From an uncultured Clostridia bacterium (GTDB taxonomy: Bacteria; Bacillota; Clostridia; TANB77; CAG-508): a stretch of DNA of 64,000 nt. The notes beneath the pieces were generated by a model. The model did no database searches. It was not told the origin of the DNA and saw only the letters and a list, made by a program, of their open reading frames with translations. Made by a program: the position numbers and the translations under genes. Positions 36,975 to 46,411 of the stretch are shown piece after piece. How positions within the stretch are numbered: position 1 is the stretch's first letter; every line of letters begins with the position of its first letter. The stretch is from NCBI GenBank assembly GCA_948678575.1, contig CAPPGO010000005.1, forward strand, positions 62,001 to 126,000. The letters run 5' to 3'.

Positions 36975-38388
36975 TGGTGGAAGAAAAAATAGAGCCCAAA
37001 ATGATAAAGTAAATTATAAACAAATTATATATTTTTTAGGAGCTTTTGCAATTATTTGTATAATTGTTACAGCAATTTGTATTTTTTATACAATAAATGG
37101 GAAAAAAAGCGAAAATAATGTAAATGAATCTGAATTAAATACTGATGTAAACATAGAAAAAATTTCACTAGATAAAAAATATTTTACTAATGGAATAGAA
37201 AATAAAAATGTAAAATATAAAGAAGGAGATGTAGTAGAAAGATTTGATGGTGATGTTGAAGATATTTATGAATATGAAATTTCTTATGAACAAATATCTG
37301 GATTAAAAAATAATGATATACAAAATAAAATTAATAAAGAAATTGAAAATGAAGTTAAAGATTTGAAAATATTGTTAGAACAAAATCCAAAATTCGAGAG
37401 AATATCAATATCAGCATATATTTCAGCTAGTTTTTCTGATGTGCTTTCTGTTGCAATAGATTATTCTTTAATAAAAGCAGCAGATTTAATGCTTGATGAA
37501 GAAGCAGATTATAAAACAGGGTCTGTTGGCTTAAATTATAGATTAGATACGGGAGAAAAATTGCAATTCAACGATTTATTTTTTAACACTTCTAATATAA
37601 AGCAAATTCTAAATAATTCTGCTTATGAAGCTTATGCTTGGCAATATGCAATGGATGGCGAAACAGATTTTAATATGAATTTAGATAATACTAATTATGG
37701 AAATATAGAAAATAAAGTGTTTAAAATACTTGCAGAATATAACAAAAATCCAGATTTAGATTTCTATTTTACTCCAAAATCAATTTTTGCGATTATAAAG
37801 GATTTCAAATTTGAAATAGATATGAAAAAATATTATGAAGATATATCTATTTATAGAGCTTTTATTGCTGACAATTTATATACAGATAATAGTTTGAAAA
37901 AAGAATTTTATGCTTTTACGGATTCTTATTTAACTCAAAGTTATGAAATTGAAAATGTAAAAGGAACAAATTTTTATTATGAAATTATGTGTTATTCACA
38001 TGATGAAGTAAATGCAGAAGTACGAGAAAAAGTTCAAGAAAAAATTGATGAACATTTGAAACATTATTATGAAATAGCCGAATCAAATCCAGATAAAGGA
38101 TATATGATTTCTGTTATATATTTTTATGATACAGATCCAAATAGTGAGCAAAAATATTATCAATATGATGGATATGTAACAACAATGAGTTTAGATTATT
38201 TTAACAAAAATAGAGAAAAAGTTATTGCAAATGCTAGAAGAGAAGAGAGAAGTGAATTGTGGAGTTATGACTTTTCAGAAGTTGATAAAAATATTGAATT
38301 TTTCGAACAATTTATGGCACATGCAGAAGATTATAATTTAGAACCTGAAATAAGAATTGAAACAAAGGCAGATAGAGGAGCAATATAA
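36958..38388 (+). CDS. Membrane protein with RsiV/DUF3298-like extracellular domain
   Basis: 476 residues from ATG 36958, with GGAGG upstream and an overlap of 17 bases with the PstS-like gene. One membrane helix (about 24-45), then a linker and an extracellular region with the DUF3298 pattern: IQNKINKEIENEV, LNYRLDTGEKLQFNDLFF, FYFTPKSIFAII. The same fold is found in RsiV, the lysozyme-sensing anti-sigma factor of B. subtilis, but here no sigma gene is adjacent and the cytoplasmic part is short. Function unknown. Confidence 0.65.
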   Translation: MSQLSSGGRKNRAQNDKVNYKQIIYFLGAFAIICIIVTAICIFYTINGKKSENNVNESELNTDVNIEKISLDKKYFTNGIENKNVKYKEGDVVERFDGDVEDIYEYEISYEQISGLKNNDIQNKINKEIENEVKDLKILLEQNPKFERISISAYISASFSDVLSVAIDYSLIKAADLMLDEEADYKTGSVGLNYRLDTGEKLQFNDLFFNTSNIKQILNNSAYEAYAWQYAMDGETDFNMNLDNTNYGNIENKVFKILAEYNKNPDLDFYFTPKSIFAIIKDFKFEIDMKKYYEDISIYRAFIADNLYTDNSLKKEFYAFTDSYLTQSYEIENVKGTNFYYEIMCYSHDEVNAEVREKVQEKIDEHLKHYYEIAESNPDKGYMISVIYFYDTDPNSEQKYYQYDGYVTTMSLDYFNKNREKVIANARREERSELWSYDFSEVDKNIEFFEQFMAHAEDYNLEPEIRIETKADRGAI

Positions 38389-38398
38389 CTGTAAATAC

Positions 38399-38426
38399 TT
38401 GACTTTTTGCGAAAAAGTAGTATAAT
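38399..38426 (+). promoter_or_regulatory. Predicted sigma-A promoter
   Basis: TTGACT (38399-38404), 16-bp spacer, TATAAT (38421-38426). Confidence 0.65.
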
Positions 38427-38463
38427 ATATAGTGATTAATTGCTATTGTGAAAGGGGAAAAAT

Positions 38464-38862
38464 ATGTTACCTAAAATTTGGAAAAAACTATTGTTAGCAA
38501 TATGTATAATCGCTTGTTTATTCAATGTTACAGCTAAATTGGTTAATAGAATTTCATTAGAGAAAGTTATTTCTTCTGAGCAAGAAGGTGTTGATATTAA
38601 AGAATTATTGAATATTACAGATGAGCAACCAGTTGTTACAAAAAATACAAATTCAGTAAGCAATTATAATATTGTAGAAACAAAACCAATTGTTGAAGAA
38701 TATGAACCAGAGCAACATGATAATATTGAAAATGAAGAAATAAATAGCGAAGAACAACCAATTGAAGAAAATAATGAAGAAAACCTAGAAAATGAGGAAG
38801 ATAGCAATTTTATGAATCGTATTTTTGAAACATCTACTTTTTCAGATATAATGGGAAATTAA
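38464..38862 (+). CDS. Small exported or anchored acidic protein, unknown
   Basis: 132 residues. An N-terminal hydrophobic segment (KLLLAICIIACLFNVTAKLV) acts as signal or anchor. It is followed by a low-complexity, Glu/Asn-rich tail (about 75-120) and a short end with FMNRIFETSTFSDIMGN. RBS AAAGGGG. Own promoter; no family recognised. No gene partner is obvious; rpmE follows. Confidence 0.6.
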   Translation: MLPKIWKKLLLAICIIACLFNVTAKLVNRISLEKVISSEQEGVDIKELLNITDEQPVVTKNTNSVSNYNIVETKPIVEEYEPEQHDNIENEEINSEEQPIEENNEENLENEEDSNFMNRIFETSTFSDIMGN

Positions 38863-38945
38863 AATAATAAAATACTTGCATTATAATTTTAAATATGTTA
38901 TTATAAATAAGATTGTTTAGTAATTTAAGAAAGAGGTGAAGTTAC

Positions 38946-39146
38946 ATGAGAGAAGGAATACATCCAAATTATACAGCTTCAAAGATAATATGTGCTTGTG
39001 GAAATGTTATAGAAACAAATTCTACAAAACCAGAAATTAAAGTTGATGTTTGTTCAAAATGTCATCCATTCTGGACAGGAAGCTTAAAACAAAATACAAC
39101 AGGTGGTAGAGCTGATAAATTTAAGAAAAAATATGGTATTGCATAG
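38946..39146 (+). CDS. rpmE: 50S ribosomal protein L31
   Basis: 66 residues: [34 protein letters not shown] and the C-terminal [11 protein letters not shown]. The Cys residues (CxC, CxxC) make it the zinc-containing form. RBS AGAGGTGA. Possible promoter TTGCAT-N17-TATTAT at 38876-38904. A terminator follows. Confidence 0.96.
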   Translation: MREGIHPNYTASKIICACGNVIETNSTKPEIKVDVCSKCHPFWTGSLKQNTTGGRADKFKKKYGIA

Positions 39147-39162
39147 TTTATGTAAAGAAATT

Positions 39163-39189
39163 GAGTTAGAAAAATCTAGCTCTTTTTTT
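39163..39189 (+). terminator. Intrinsic terminator of rpmE
   Basis: GAGTTAGA / TCTAGCTC with one G-U pair, then T run. Confidence 0.82.
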
Positions 39190-39256
39190 ATATTCTATTT
39201 ATTATTATAAATTTTTATGATAAAATAACTTGAGTAGTTTTAAGGAGATAAAAATT

Positions 39257-39865
39257 ATGAACAAAATAATAGTTTTTGGTGGAGCTTTTAATCCACCATT
39301 AAATTCACACTTTTCTTTATCAGAACAATTAATAAATGAATTTGATAATATAGAAAAAATTATTTTTGTTCCAGTAAATGCGAAATATCAAAAATCTGAA
39401 ACAGTAATTGAGAATGAACATAGATTTAATATGTTAAAGTTAATTTGTGATAAAAATGAACATTTTGAAGTCTCAGATATTGAACTAAAAAGTGATAGAC
39501 CATTATATACAATAGAAACTTTGAATTTCATGCAAGAAAAATACCCAAATAGTGAAATACTTTTTCTTACAGGAACAGATAATTTAAGAGAATTTCATAC
39601 TTGGCATAATCCAGAAGAAATAATGGCAAAATTTAAGGTTTTAATCTTGGAAAGGGATAATGATTGCATGGATAATATAATTGTGTCAAATGCCTTTTTA
39701 AGTGAAAATAAAGAGCGCTTTATAAAGGTTAATGAAAGTATTAGAACAAATTTGAGTTCTAGTTTTGTAAGAGAAAAAATTAGAACTGGTAAAAGTATTA
39801 GATATTTAACTCCTGATGAAGTTTATAAATATATAAAAGAAAATAAATTATACGAGGTGATGTAA
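39257..39865 (+). CDS. nadD: Nicotinate-nucleotide adenylyltransferase
   Basis: 202 residues from ATG 39257 after AAGGAG (an earlier in-frame start lacks an SD). It converts NaMN and ATP to deamido-NAD. FGGAFNPPLNSHFSLSEQ carries the nucleotide-binding GG.F.P and a (N)xxH variant of the usual HxGH; FLTGTDNLREFHTWHNPEEI and NLSSSFVREKIR are the second and third boxes. It starts the operon nadD-nadE-pncB, which together gives NAD from nicotinate. Confidence 0.85.
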   Translation: MNKIIVFGGAFNPPLNSHFSLSEQLINEFDNIEKIIFVPVNAKYQKSETVIENEHRFNMLKLICDKNEHFEVSDIELKSDRPLYTIETLNFMQEKYPNSEILFLTGTDNLREFHTWHNPEEIMAKFKVLILERDNDCMDNIIVSNAFLSENKERFIKVNESIRTNLSSSFVREKIRTGKSIRYLTPDEVYKYIKENKLYEVM

Positions 39866-39866
39866 A

Positions 39867-40649
39867 TTGTTAAGTGAAGAAAGACTTAAAGTTGAAATGA
39901 ATAATTGCATAGAATGGATTTCTGAATATGTAAAAACAAGTGGAAGTAAGGGTGTAGTTTTAGGATTAAGTGGAGGCAAAGATTCAGCAGTAGTTTTAGC
40001 AATGGCTGTGAAAGCATTAGGTAGAGAAAATGTTGTAGCTGTATCTATGCCATGTAATTCAATAGTATCAGATTTTGATGATGCAAAAGAATGTGCAGAT
40101 AAATTTGGTGTAACATTTAGAAAGATAGATGTAACGTCTATTTATGAAGAATTAGAAAATTCGGTAAATGCAGAAATAGCAAACTTAGGAGCTAGTGAAT
40201 TGTCCAATGAGGCAAAAGTTAATATAAAACCTAGAATAAGAATGACAGTTTTATATGGAATTGCTCAAAGTTTAGGTTATTTGGTAATAGGCACAGGAAA
40301 TTTATGTGAAGCAATGGTAGGATACACTACAAAATGGGGGGATAGCGCATCGGACTTTAATCCTATTGCAAACTTTACTGTTGCAGAAGTTTTAAAGATG
40401 GGAGAATATTTGGGTGTTCCAGATAGCATAATAAAGAAAGCACCAAATGATGGCTTAGGTGGAAAAACAGATGAAGAAAAAATGGGAGTTAAATATGCAC
40501 AAATAGCTGATATGATAGAAAAAGGAACTATTGAAGATTCAAAAGCAAAAGAAATTATACTTAATAGATTTAGAGCTTCAAAACATAAGAGAGAAAAAAT
40601 TCCTACATATAAATTCGATAGAATAAATTGTTTATTAGAAAGTGAGTAA
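39867..40649 (+). CDS. nadE: NH3-dependent NAD synthetase
   Basis: 260 residues with TTG start after GAGGTGAT. The PP-loop VLGLSGGKDSAVVLAMA binds ATP; IGTGNLCEAMVGYTTKWGD and the C-terminal KHKREKIPTYK are typical of NadE. It lacks the glutaminase domain, so it uses ammonia directly. It starts one base after nadD and stops three before pncB. Confidence 0.94.
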   Translation: MLSEERLKVEMNNCIEWISEYVKTSGSKGVVLGLSGGKDSAVVLAMAVKALGRENVVAVSMPCNSIVSDFDDAKECADKFGVTFRKIDVTSIYEELENSVNAEIANLGASELSNEAKVNIKPRIRMTVLYGIAQSLGYLVIGTGNLCEAMVGYTTKWGDSASDFNPIANFTVAEVLKMGEYLGVPDSIIKKAPNDGLGGKTDEEKMGVKYAQIADMIEKGTIEDSKAKEIILNRFRASKHKREKIPTYKFDRINCLLESE

Positions 40650-40652
40650 AAT

Positions 40653-42077
40653 ATGAATAGAGAAAAATTAGAATTAGTTACAGACCTTTATGAATTTTCA
40701 ATGTCAAATGGATATTTTGAATTGAACAGAGATGAAATAGCATATTTTGATATATTTTTTAGAAAAGTTCCAGACAAAGGTGGATATGCAATTGTAGCAG
40801 GATTAGAACAAATTATTGATTATATTGAAAATCTTAAATTTGATGATGAAGATATAACTTATTTAAAAAGTTTAAATATCTTTTCAGAAAAATATTTAGA
40901 GTATTTATCAAATTTTAAATTTACGGGTGATATTTGGGCTATTCCAGAAGGAACAGTAGTATTTCCAAGAGAGCCATTAATAACTGTAAGAGCTAATATT
41001 GTGGAAGCTCAAATCTTAGAAACAGCAATGCTACTTTTGTTAAATCATCAAAGTTTAATTGCAACTAAAACTAGTAGAATAGTAAGAGCTGCAAGTGGAA
41101 GACCAATAATGGAATTTGGTGCAAGACGCGCTCATGGAGTGTCAGCAGCTGTATATGGTGCAAGAGCTTCTATAATAGGTGGTGCAGTTGGAACATCGTG
41201 TGTACTTACAGCCCAAAGATTTAATGTTCCAGCTAGTGGTACAATGGCTCATAGTTGGGTACAAAGTTTTCCAAGTGAATATGAAGCTTTTAAAGCGTAT
41301 GCAGAAATATATCCTAATAATTGTTTAGTATTAGTAGATACTTATAATACATTAGAAAGTGGTGTCCCAAATGCTATAAGAGTGTTTGATGAAGTTTTAA
41401 AACCAAAAGGAATTCGTCCAGTAGGAGTTAGATTAGATAGTGGAGATTTGGCATATTTATCAAAGAAAGTTCGTGTAATGCTAGATGAAGCAGGATACGA
41501 AGATTGTAAAATTTGTGTAAGTAATTCTCTTGATGAATATTTAATAACTTCACTTTTAGAGCAAGGTGCTAAAATTGATAGTTTTGGAGTGGGTGAAAAT
41601 TTAATCACAGCTAAAAGTGATGCTGTATTTGGAGGAGTATATAAATTAGCAGCAGTAGAGGAAGATGGAAAAATAATTCCAAAAATTAAAGTAAGTGAAA
41701 ATGTAGAGAAAATTACAAATCCAAGTTTCAAAAAAGTATATAGATTTTATAGTAAAGATACAAATTATGCCATTGCTGATGTTGTTGCATTAGCAGATGA
41801 AATTATAGCAGAAGATGGTTATCAATTATTTGATGAACATAATACTTGGAAGAAAAAATATATTACAAATTATATAGTAAAAGAGTTGCAAGAAAAAATA
41901 TTTGAAAATGGAAAATTGATATATAAATCTCCAAGTTTAAAAGAAATTGCACAATATTCAAAAGAACAATTAAATACAATTTGGGAAGAAGTTAAAAGAT
42001 TGAGAAATCCACAAAAATATTATGTTGATATTTCTCAAAAATTATATGACTTAAAAACTGAAATGTTAAATAGATAA
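40653..42077 (+). CDS. pncB: Nicotinate phosphoribosyltransferase
   Basis: 474 residues of the clostridial type. It makes NaMN from nicotinate and PRPP, feeding nadD and nadE. Signatures: DLYEFSMSNGYF, FFRKVPDKGGYAIVAG, the catalytic-region EFGARRAHG, GTMAHSWVQSFPSEYEAF and VRLDSGDL. No domain is missing. Third gene of the NAD salvage operon. Confidence 0.93.
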   Translation: MNREKLELVTDLYEFSMSNGYFELNRDEIAYFDIFFRKVPDKGGYAIVAGLEQIIDYIENLKFDDEDITYLKSLNIFSEKYLEYLSNFKFTGDIWAIPEGTVVFPREPLITVRANIVEAQILETAMLLLLNHQSLIATKTSRIVRAASGRPIMEFGARRAHGVSAAVYGARASIIGGAVGTSCVLTAQRFNVPASGTMAHSWVQSFPSEYEAFKAYAEIYPNNCLVLVDTYNTLESGVPNAIRVFDEVLKPKGIRPVGVRLDSGDLAYLSKKVRVMLDEAGYEDCKICVSNSLDEYLITSLLEQGAKIDSFGVGENLITAKSDAVFGGVYKLAAVEEDGKIIPKIKVSENVEKITNPSFKKVYRFYSKDTNYAIADVVALADEIIAEDGYQLFDEHNTWKKKYITNYIVKELQEKIFENGKLIYKSPSLKEIAQYSKEQLNTIWEEVKRLRNPQKYYVDISQKLYDLKTEMLNR

Positions 42078-42116
42078 TTACCAAAGTGAAATAAATTGAT
42101 TTATTTGAAGGTTGAT

Positions 42117-44507
42117 ATGAATTTATCTTTACAGAAAAAAATAAATTTACGACAATTTTATCATATAAGGGCGTCAGCTATTAAAGAGTTGGTGCTACAT
42201 ATTGATGATACAATTACTTATTCAAAGTTTCAACAGATATATAATGCTTTTGGAAAAGGCTATGATGAAGAAACTTTTGCTAGATATGCGTTAGATATTG
42301 GAACAAATAAATTTTATAATTTAAGTTCTGGAAAAGTAAAAACAACATCAATACTAACGAGAGAATATGTTTCTGCTGATGAAATAGAAAGCATTAGAAA
42401 AGATGTACTTGCAACTGTAACAGAATTAAAACTTAAAGACATTAGTTATGATAAATTATTAGAATTGCATAAACAATATGGTGGAAGATTATCTTTAAAG
42501 TTTTTTGCAGAAGAATTTTTAGATGTTACACCACATTCTGTTGATTGTATGAAATCTTATGGTGCCACTCCTAAAATTCTAAAAGGGAAAAATTATGATG
42601 TAGAACTTGTTAGAAAAATAAAAGAAGATGTTATTCAAAATGCTAATGTGCATATTAATGATGAAATTAGTTTGGATGAATTCAGACAAATTTATAAACA
42701 ATTTGGACAAGGCATTGATGAAAAAATTTTTGCTCTTAAAGTTTTAGAAGCTAATACCAGTCAGGTAAATAAATTCTTAAAAGGTGATATTAAAAAAACT
42801 GCAATTTTTTCAAATTATATTGTAAATCCAGAAGAAATATATTTACTAAGAGAAAAAGTTATAAAAAAAGAACATTTGCATATTGATGATTCAATAGATA
42901 ATAAACGATTTTTAAAATTGTATAAAAAATATGCAGGTATCTTAGATAGAGATACATTTGCAGAAGAAATTCTTGATATCAGTGCTGTTGGTGTAAAAAA
43001 TATGAGAGTTTCTGGTACAAATTCACTAGTGTTAAAAGATATTGAAGTGCCAAATGAATACATATTTTTCTTACGAAATAAAATAGTTAAAAAAGAAAAT
43101 TTAGCAGAAGACCAAATGCTAGAAAGAGAGCAATTTTTTAAATATTACAAAAAGTATGCAGGCGTTTTGTCTAAAAAACAATTTGCACTTGATGTTTTAA
43201 AAATATCACCAGATTCGTTATCTCCATTTTTGTCAGGTGTAAATAAGAAAACCACAATTTTGAGTGGTGAGAAAATTACAGATTTTGAAGTTTTAAGGAA
43301 AAAAGTAATAAAAGAAAATTTTCTACATTATGATGATAAAATAGACTATTATCAATTTAAAGCTATATATGATAAATATGGTGGAAATATTCCAGAATAT
43401 ATTTTTGCAGAAAGAATTTTGGATATAAATTCATCAGCATATGCTAATATATGTTTTGATAAAGGAAAAAATCGTACTTTTATTCTTTCTAGGGAAAAAC
43501 TTCCAACGCCATTAGAATTTGAATTACTAAAAAATAAAGTTTTATTAGAAAATAAATTACATTTCAAAGATAAAATTAAATTTGATAAATTTGATGAAAT
43601 ACATAGAAAATATGGTGGTATAATACCAGATTATATATTTGCAGATAAAATTTTTGGAATAAGAAAAACAAAACTTGCTGAGATGTCTAAAAACCATGAA
43701 TTAGAAGTTACAATTTTACCAGCAGCAAAAGTTCCAATAAAAGAATTAAAAACTTTGCGTAGAAAAGTTAAAAAAGATAATAAATTAGAGCCAAAAAAAG
43801 AAATTAGTTTAGCCAATTTTGAAAAGTGGTATTCACAATATAAACATGTATTAAGTCCAATAATGTTTGCAAGGGGTGTTTTAGGAGTTCATAGACAGAA
43901 TTTGAATAAATTAAAACATGGCGATTGTGAAACTGTACTAGCTTATCAAGCAGATGATAATTTAGAAAAATTGCCATGGGTTAATACTAAAAAAGATTTG
44001 TTGGAAGATTATCATTTTGTAAAAACTATTGAGAAAAGTTCGAAAAAAATTATAGAAGATTACAAATATACTCCTAAGAATGTTGAGAAAATTAAAACAT
44101 ATTTACAAATGTGTGCAAATGAAACCAAAAATAGAAGATTTTCAAGAGAAGATATTCTGTTTTTAGATGAATGTGTAGAATTTGTAGTTGGTGGAGTAAA
44201 GGAAATTAGCAATTTTGTAAAGGTTTCAGTATCAGCAGAAGAATACGAGCTTGGTGCAAGATGTATCTCAAAAAACATAGATAATGAGGGAATTACTGGC
44301 GAAGAGAGAACAAAATTGTTAGCAATGAAAGTTCAACTTAATAAATCATCTAAAAGAAAAGCTGCAACTAATATGGTTTTTAATAATGATGCTACTGATC
44401 AAATTATAAATAGAACAGGACTTACAGAAACTGAAATAAGCAAACTCAGAAGAAAAATACATGGTAATTCAATAAAATCAAAAGAAAAAGAACCTAAAAC
44501 TATTTAA
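42117..44507 (+). CDS. Large protein with eight tandem ~76-residue helix-turn-helix-like repeats
   Basis: 796 residues; ATG 42117 has AAGG close upstream. No signal peptide or membrane helix. Residues about 15-610 are eight copies of a 74-78 residue unit. Each copy has a VxxxxxLHxDDxI part, xxFxxIYxKYGGxI, then FAxxILDIxxxxxxxxxxxG and a Thr-Ile-Leu-Ser ending. The anchors FARY, FAEE, FALK, FAEE, FALD, FAER, FADK, FARG fall at about residues 54, 130, 205, 281, 356, 430, 508 and 584. The FA..hLgIs...h..h..G part looks like the second half of a helix-turn-helix, so nucleic-acid binding by an array of modules is conceivable. The C-terminal 180 residues are different, helical, and also end in an HTH-like stretch (IINRTGLTETEISKLRRK). 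Family not recognised. Confidence 0.7.
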   Translation: MNLSLQKKINLRQFYHIRASAIKELVLHIDDTITYSKFQQIYNAFGKGYDEETFARYALDIGTNKFYNLSSGKVKTTSILTREYVSADEIESIRKDVLATVTELKLKDISYDKLLELHKQYGGRLSLKFFAEEFLDVTPHSVDCMKSYGATPKILKGKNYDVELVRKIKEDVIQNANVHINDEISLDEFRQIYKQFGQGIDEKIFALKVLEANTSQVNKFLKGDIKKTAIFSNYIVNPEEIYLLREKVIKKEHLHIDDSIDNKRFLKLYKKYAGILDRDTFAEEILDISAVGVKNMRVSGTNSLVLKDIEVPNEYIFFLRNKIVKKENLAEDQMLEREQFFKYYKKYAGVLSKKQFALDVLKISPDSLSPFLSGVNKKTTILSGEKITDFEVLRKKVIKENFLHYDDKIDYYQFKAIYDKYGGNIPEYIFAERILDINSSAYANICFDKGKNRTFILSREKLPTPLEFELLKNKVLLENKLHFKDKIKFDKFDEIHRKYGGIIPDYIFADKIFGIRKTKLAEMSKNHELEVTILPAAKVPIKELKTLRRKVKKDNKLEPKKEISLANFEKWYSQYKHVLSPIMFARGVLGVHRQNLNKLKHGDCETVLAYQADDNLEKLPWVNTKKDLLEDYHFVKTIEKSSKKIIEDYKYTPKNVEKIKTYLQMCANETKNRRFSREDILFLDECVEFVVGGVKEISNFVKVSVSAEEYELGARCISKNIDNEGITGEERTKLLAMKVQLNKSSKRKAATNMVFNNDATDQIINRTGLTETEISKLRRKIHGNSIKSKEKEPKTI

Positions 44508-44531
44508 GATTGAAAAAAATTTTTAAAAGTC

Positions 44532-44559
44532 TTGAATATTTTTATATATAAGTTATAAT
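44532..44559 (+). promoter_or_regulatory. Predicted sigma-A promoter
   Basis: TTGAAT (44532-44537), 16-bp spacer, TATAAT (44554-44559). Confidence 0.6.
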
Positions 44560-44590
44560 AGTTATAGAGTCTATTTTAAGGAGTATATTC

Positions 44591-44842
44591 ATGTCAAAAA
44601 TTTGTAAAATACTAATAATTATTTGCATATTGAGTACATTTTTTATGGGAGCAGTTTTAGCAACAGAAGGAGAAGAAACAAACACTGCTGACATTTCTAC
44701 ACAAGTTACTAGTGTAACTTCGATGTCAAATTTACCGGAAGCTAATTTAGGCTTAAATAATATATTAAATGTAATTCTTATTTCGATAGGAGTTCTGCTT
44801 ATATTATTTGCAATAGCAATTTTAATTAGATTAAAAAAATAA
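44591..44842 (+). CDS. Small secreted/anchored membrane protein
   Basis: 83 residues: signal peptide (ILIIICILSTFFMGAVLA, likely cleavage after VLA-TEG), a Thr/Ser-rich middle, and a C-terminal membrane helix (ILNVILISIGVLLILFAIAILI) ending in a basic stop-transfer RLKK. The layout is that of a tiny type I membrane protein. It faces, across a shared terminator, another small signal-plus-anchor protein. Family unknown. Confidence 0.65.
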   Translation: MSKICKILIIICILSTFFMGAVLATEGEETNTADISTQVTSVTSMSNLPEANLGLNNILNVILISIGVLLILFAIAILIRLKK

Positions 44843-44868
44843 AGTCGGTATAAAACCGACTTTTTATT
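44841..44868. terminator. Bidirectional terminator
   Basis: AAAGTCGGT / ACCGACTTT with T/A flanks; serves the genes converging from both sides. Confidence 0.87.
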
Positions 44869-44871
44869 TTG

Positions 44872-45312
44872 TTAGTCTCTATCATTACTTTGCATAGCGT
44901 AATACCAAATAGCAGCAATTATTATAACAGCAGCTATTGCAAATATTACCCACATCCAAGTTGTAGTTGACATACCAGTAGAGTTCATTGCATTATCAAC
45001 GCTTGTTCTACTTGTACTATAATTACCATTATTATAATTTCTATTATTGTTATCATAGTTAACATGATTATTGTTTGAATCCATACGATTTCCCATATTT
45101 CCAATTGCATCACCAGTATCACGAACAGCTCTATCTGTTCCATTTACTATTCCTTTTGCAGCATCTCCAATAGAGTTTACACCTTTATCTATTGAAGAAC
45201 TTACATCATTACCTAAATTAACTTTATCAGTGTTAGTAGCTGCAAAGCAAAAACTTGAACATAATGAAAGAAGAATACTAACTAAAATGCCTATAAAAAC
45301 TTTCTTAGTCAT
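44872..45312 (-). CDS. Secreted Asn-rich protein with C-terminal anchor, unknown
   Basis: 146 residues: signal peptide (VFIGILVSILLSLCSSFCFA-ATN), a region with repeated D.G.AI/GIVNGTDRAVRDTGDAIGNMGNR-like helices, an Asn/Tyr-rich low-complexity spacer (about 78-100) and a C-terminal membrane helix (WVIFAIAAVIIIAAIWYYAM). Strong minus-strand RBS AGGAGG. Similar small proteins occur in clostridial genomes without known function. Confidence 0.65.
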   Translation of the reverse strand: MTKKVFIGILVSILLSLCSSFCFAATNTDKVNLGNDVSSSIDKGVNSIGDAAKGIVNGTDRAVRDTGDAIGNMGNRMDSNNNHVNYDNNNRNYNNGNYSTSRTSVDNAMNSTGMSTTTWMWVIFAIAAVIIIAAIWYYAMQSNDRD

Positions 45313-45432
45313 AGTTTCCTCCTAAAATATATCTTGAAAATGAAAAGTAAATTTTCATTTCAGTATTAGTATTGATTTTTAAGCTTAAAATATGCTAACA
45401 AAATTTGCAAAAATTAAAACTAAAATATAACA

Positions 45433-45461
45433 TTGATTTTTTAGAAAAACCAATGTATAAT
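45433..45461 (+). promoter_or_regulatory. Predicted sigma-A promoter
   Basis: TTGATT (45433-45438), 17-bp spacer, TATAAT (45456-45461), 32 bp before the ATG. Confidence 0.67.
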
Positions 45462-45493
45462 GTCGTTAGAATAAGTGAAAGGAGAGCTTTCTT

Positions 45494-46345
45494 ATGGCGA
45501 ATAAAAAAGAAGATATTACAAAAGATAAAGATGTTAAAAAAATTTTAAACGAAATAGACAATCAAATTAATAACAAAAAAGAAGAAATGTTAAAAGAATT
45601 TACTGAGAAAATGGACGAGCAAATTGAAATTGCTGTTCAGAAAAAAGTTGAACAAATAGAAAAGAAAATAGTTAAGGCGAAAAATGGTAAAATTTTTAGA
45701 AGAGATATTTTCATTATTATTTTATTTGTGGTTGCTCTTTATTTAGCATATTGCTTATATGAAATAGGATATTTTAATAAAAATTTAGAAAACAATGATA
45801 ACAATAGTATTTCACAAAACGATATTATAAATGCAGATGTTAAAGAAGAAATTTTACCAGCATCATATTATATAGAAAAATATTCTTATTTAGTTGATAA
45901 TGTTCAAATACCAAATTTTATACAAATATTTCAAAATGGTATAACAAAAGATACTATTACAAATAATCTTAAATTGCAAATTGCTTATAAAAATTTAGAT
46001 GAAACAGATAAAGAAGATAATGGAACAGTAATAAGTATTGCAAGTGAAAAAATATTAACTTCATATCAAAATATTTGTGGTGATGATGAAATAATAGAGT
46101 TTACAAATTTTGAATATGAAAACTTAAAATTTTTGTATTTTAATGATACTTTTATTGCAGGAAAAGAAAATGCTGATAATACATTAACAGCACCTACATC
46201 AACAACTAATTATCAATTAGTAAATGCGTATAAGCAAGACAATATACTTACTTTTGATGTGAAATTTGAAGGACAAGAAACTATATATAAATACAGTTTT
46301 AAGGAAGTTGCAGGAATTTATTATTTTGATAAAATTGTGAAATAA
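45494..46345 (+). CDS. Single-pass membrane protein with cytoplasmic coiled coil
   Basis: 283 residues. A Lys/Glu-rich coiled coil of about 70 residues, one membrane helix (DIFIIILFVVALYLAYCLYEI, about 74-94) and an extracellular domain of about 185 residues that I do not recognise. RBS AAAGGAGAG. It precedes the LRR/SLH surface protein by 66 bp and may be co-expressed with it. No enzyme motifs visible. Confidence 0.6.
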   Translation: MANKKEDITKDKDVKKILNEIDNQINNKKEEMLKEFTEKMDEQIEIAVQKKVEQIEKKIVKAKNGKIFRRDIFIIILFVVALYLAYCLYEIGYFNKNLENNDNNSISQNDIINADVKEEILPASYYIEKYSYLVDNVQIPNFIQIFQNGITKDTITNNLKLQIAYKNLDETDKEDNGTVISIASEKILTSYQNICGDDEIIEFTNFEYENLKFLYFNDTFIAGKENADNTLTAPTSTTNYQLVNAYKQDNILTFDVKFEGQETIYKYSFKEVAGIYYFDKIVK

Positions 46346-46411
46346 AATTAAATTTATTTACTTTAAAATATCATTATGATATACTTTTCTTATTAGAGAA
46401 GGAGGATAAAA

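Noticed and set aside
42117..44507. Recognising the repeat protein as a TAL- or PPR-type protein
   Set aside because: Repeat length (about 76 residues) and sequence do not match either family; only an HTH-like appearance can be supported.
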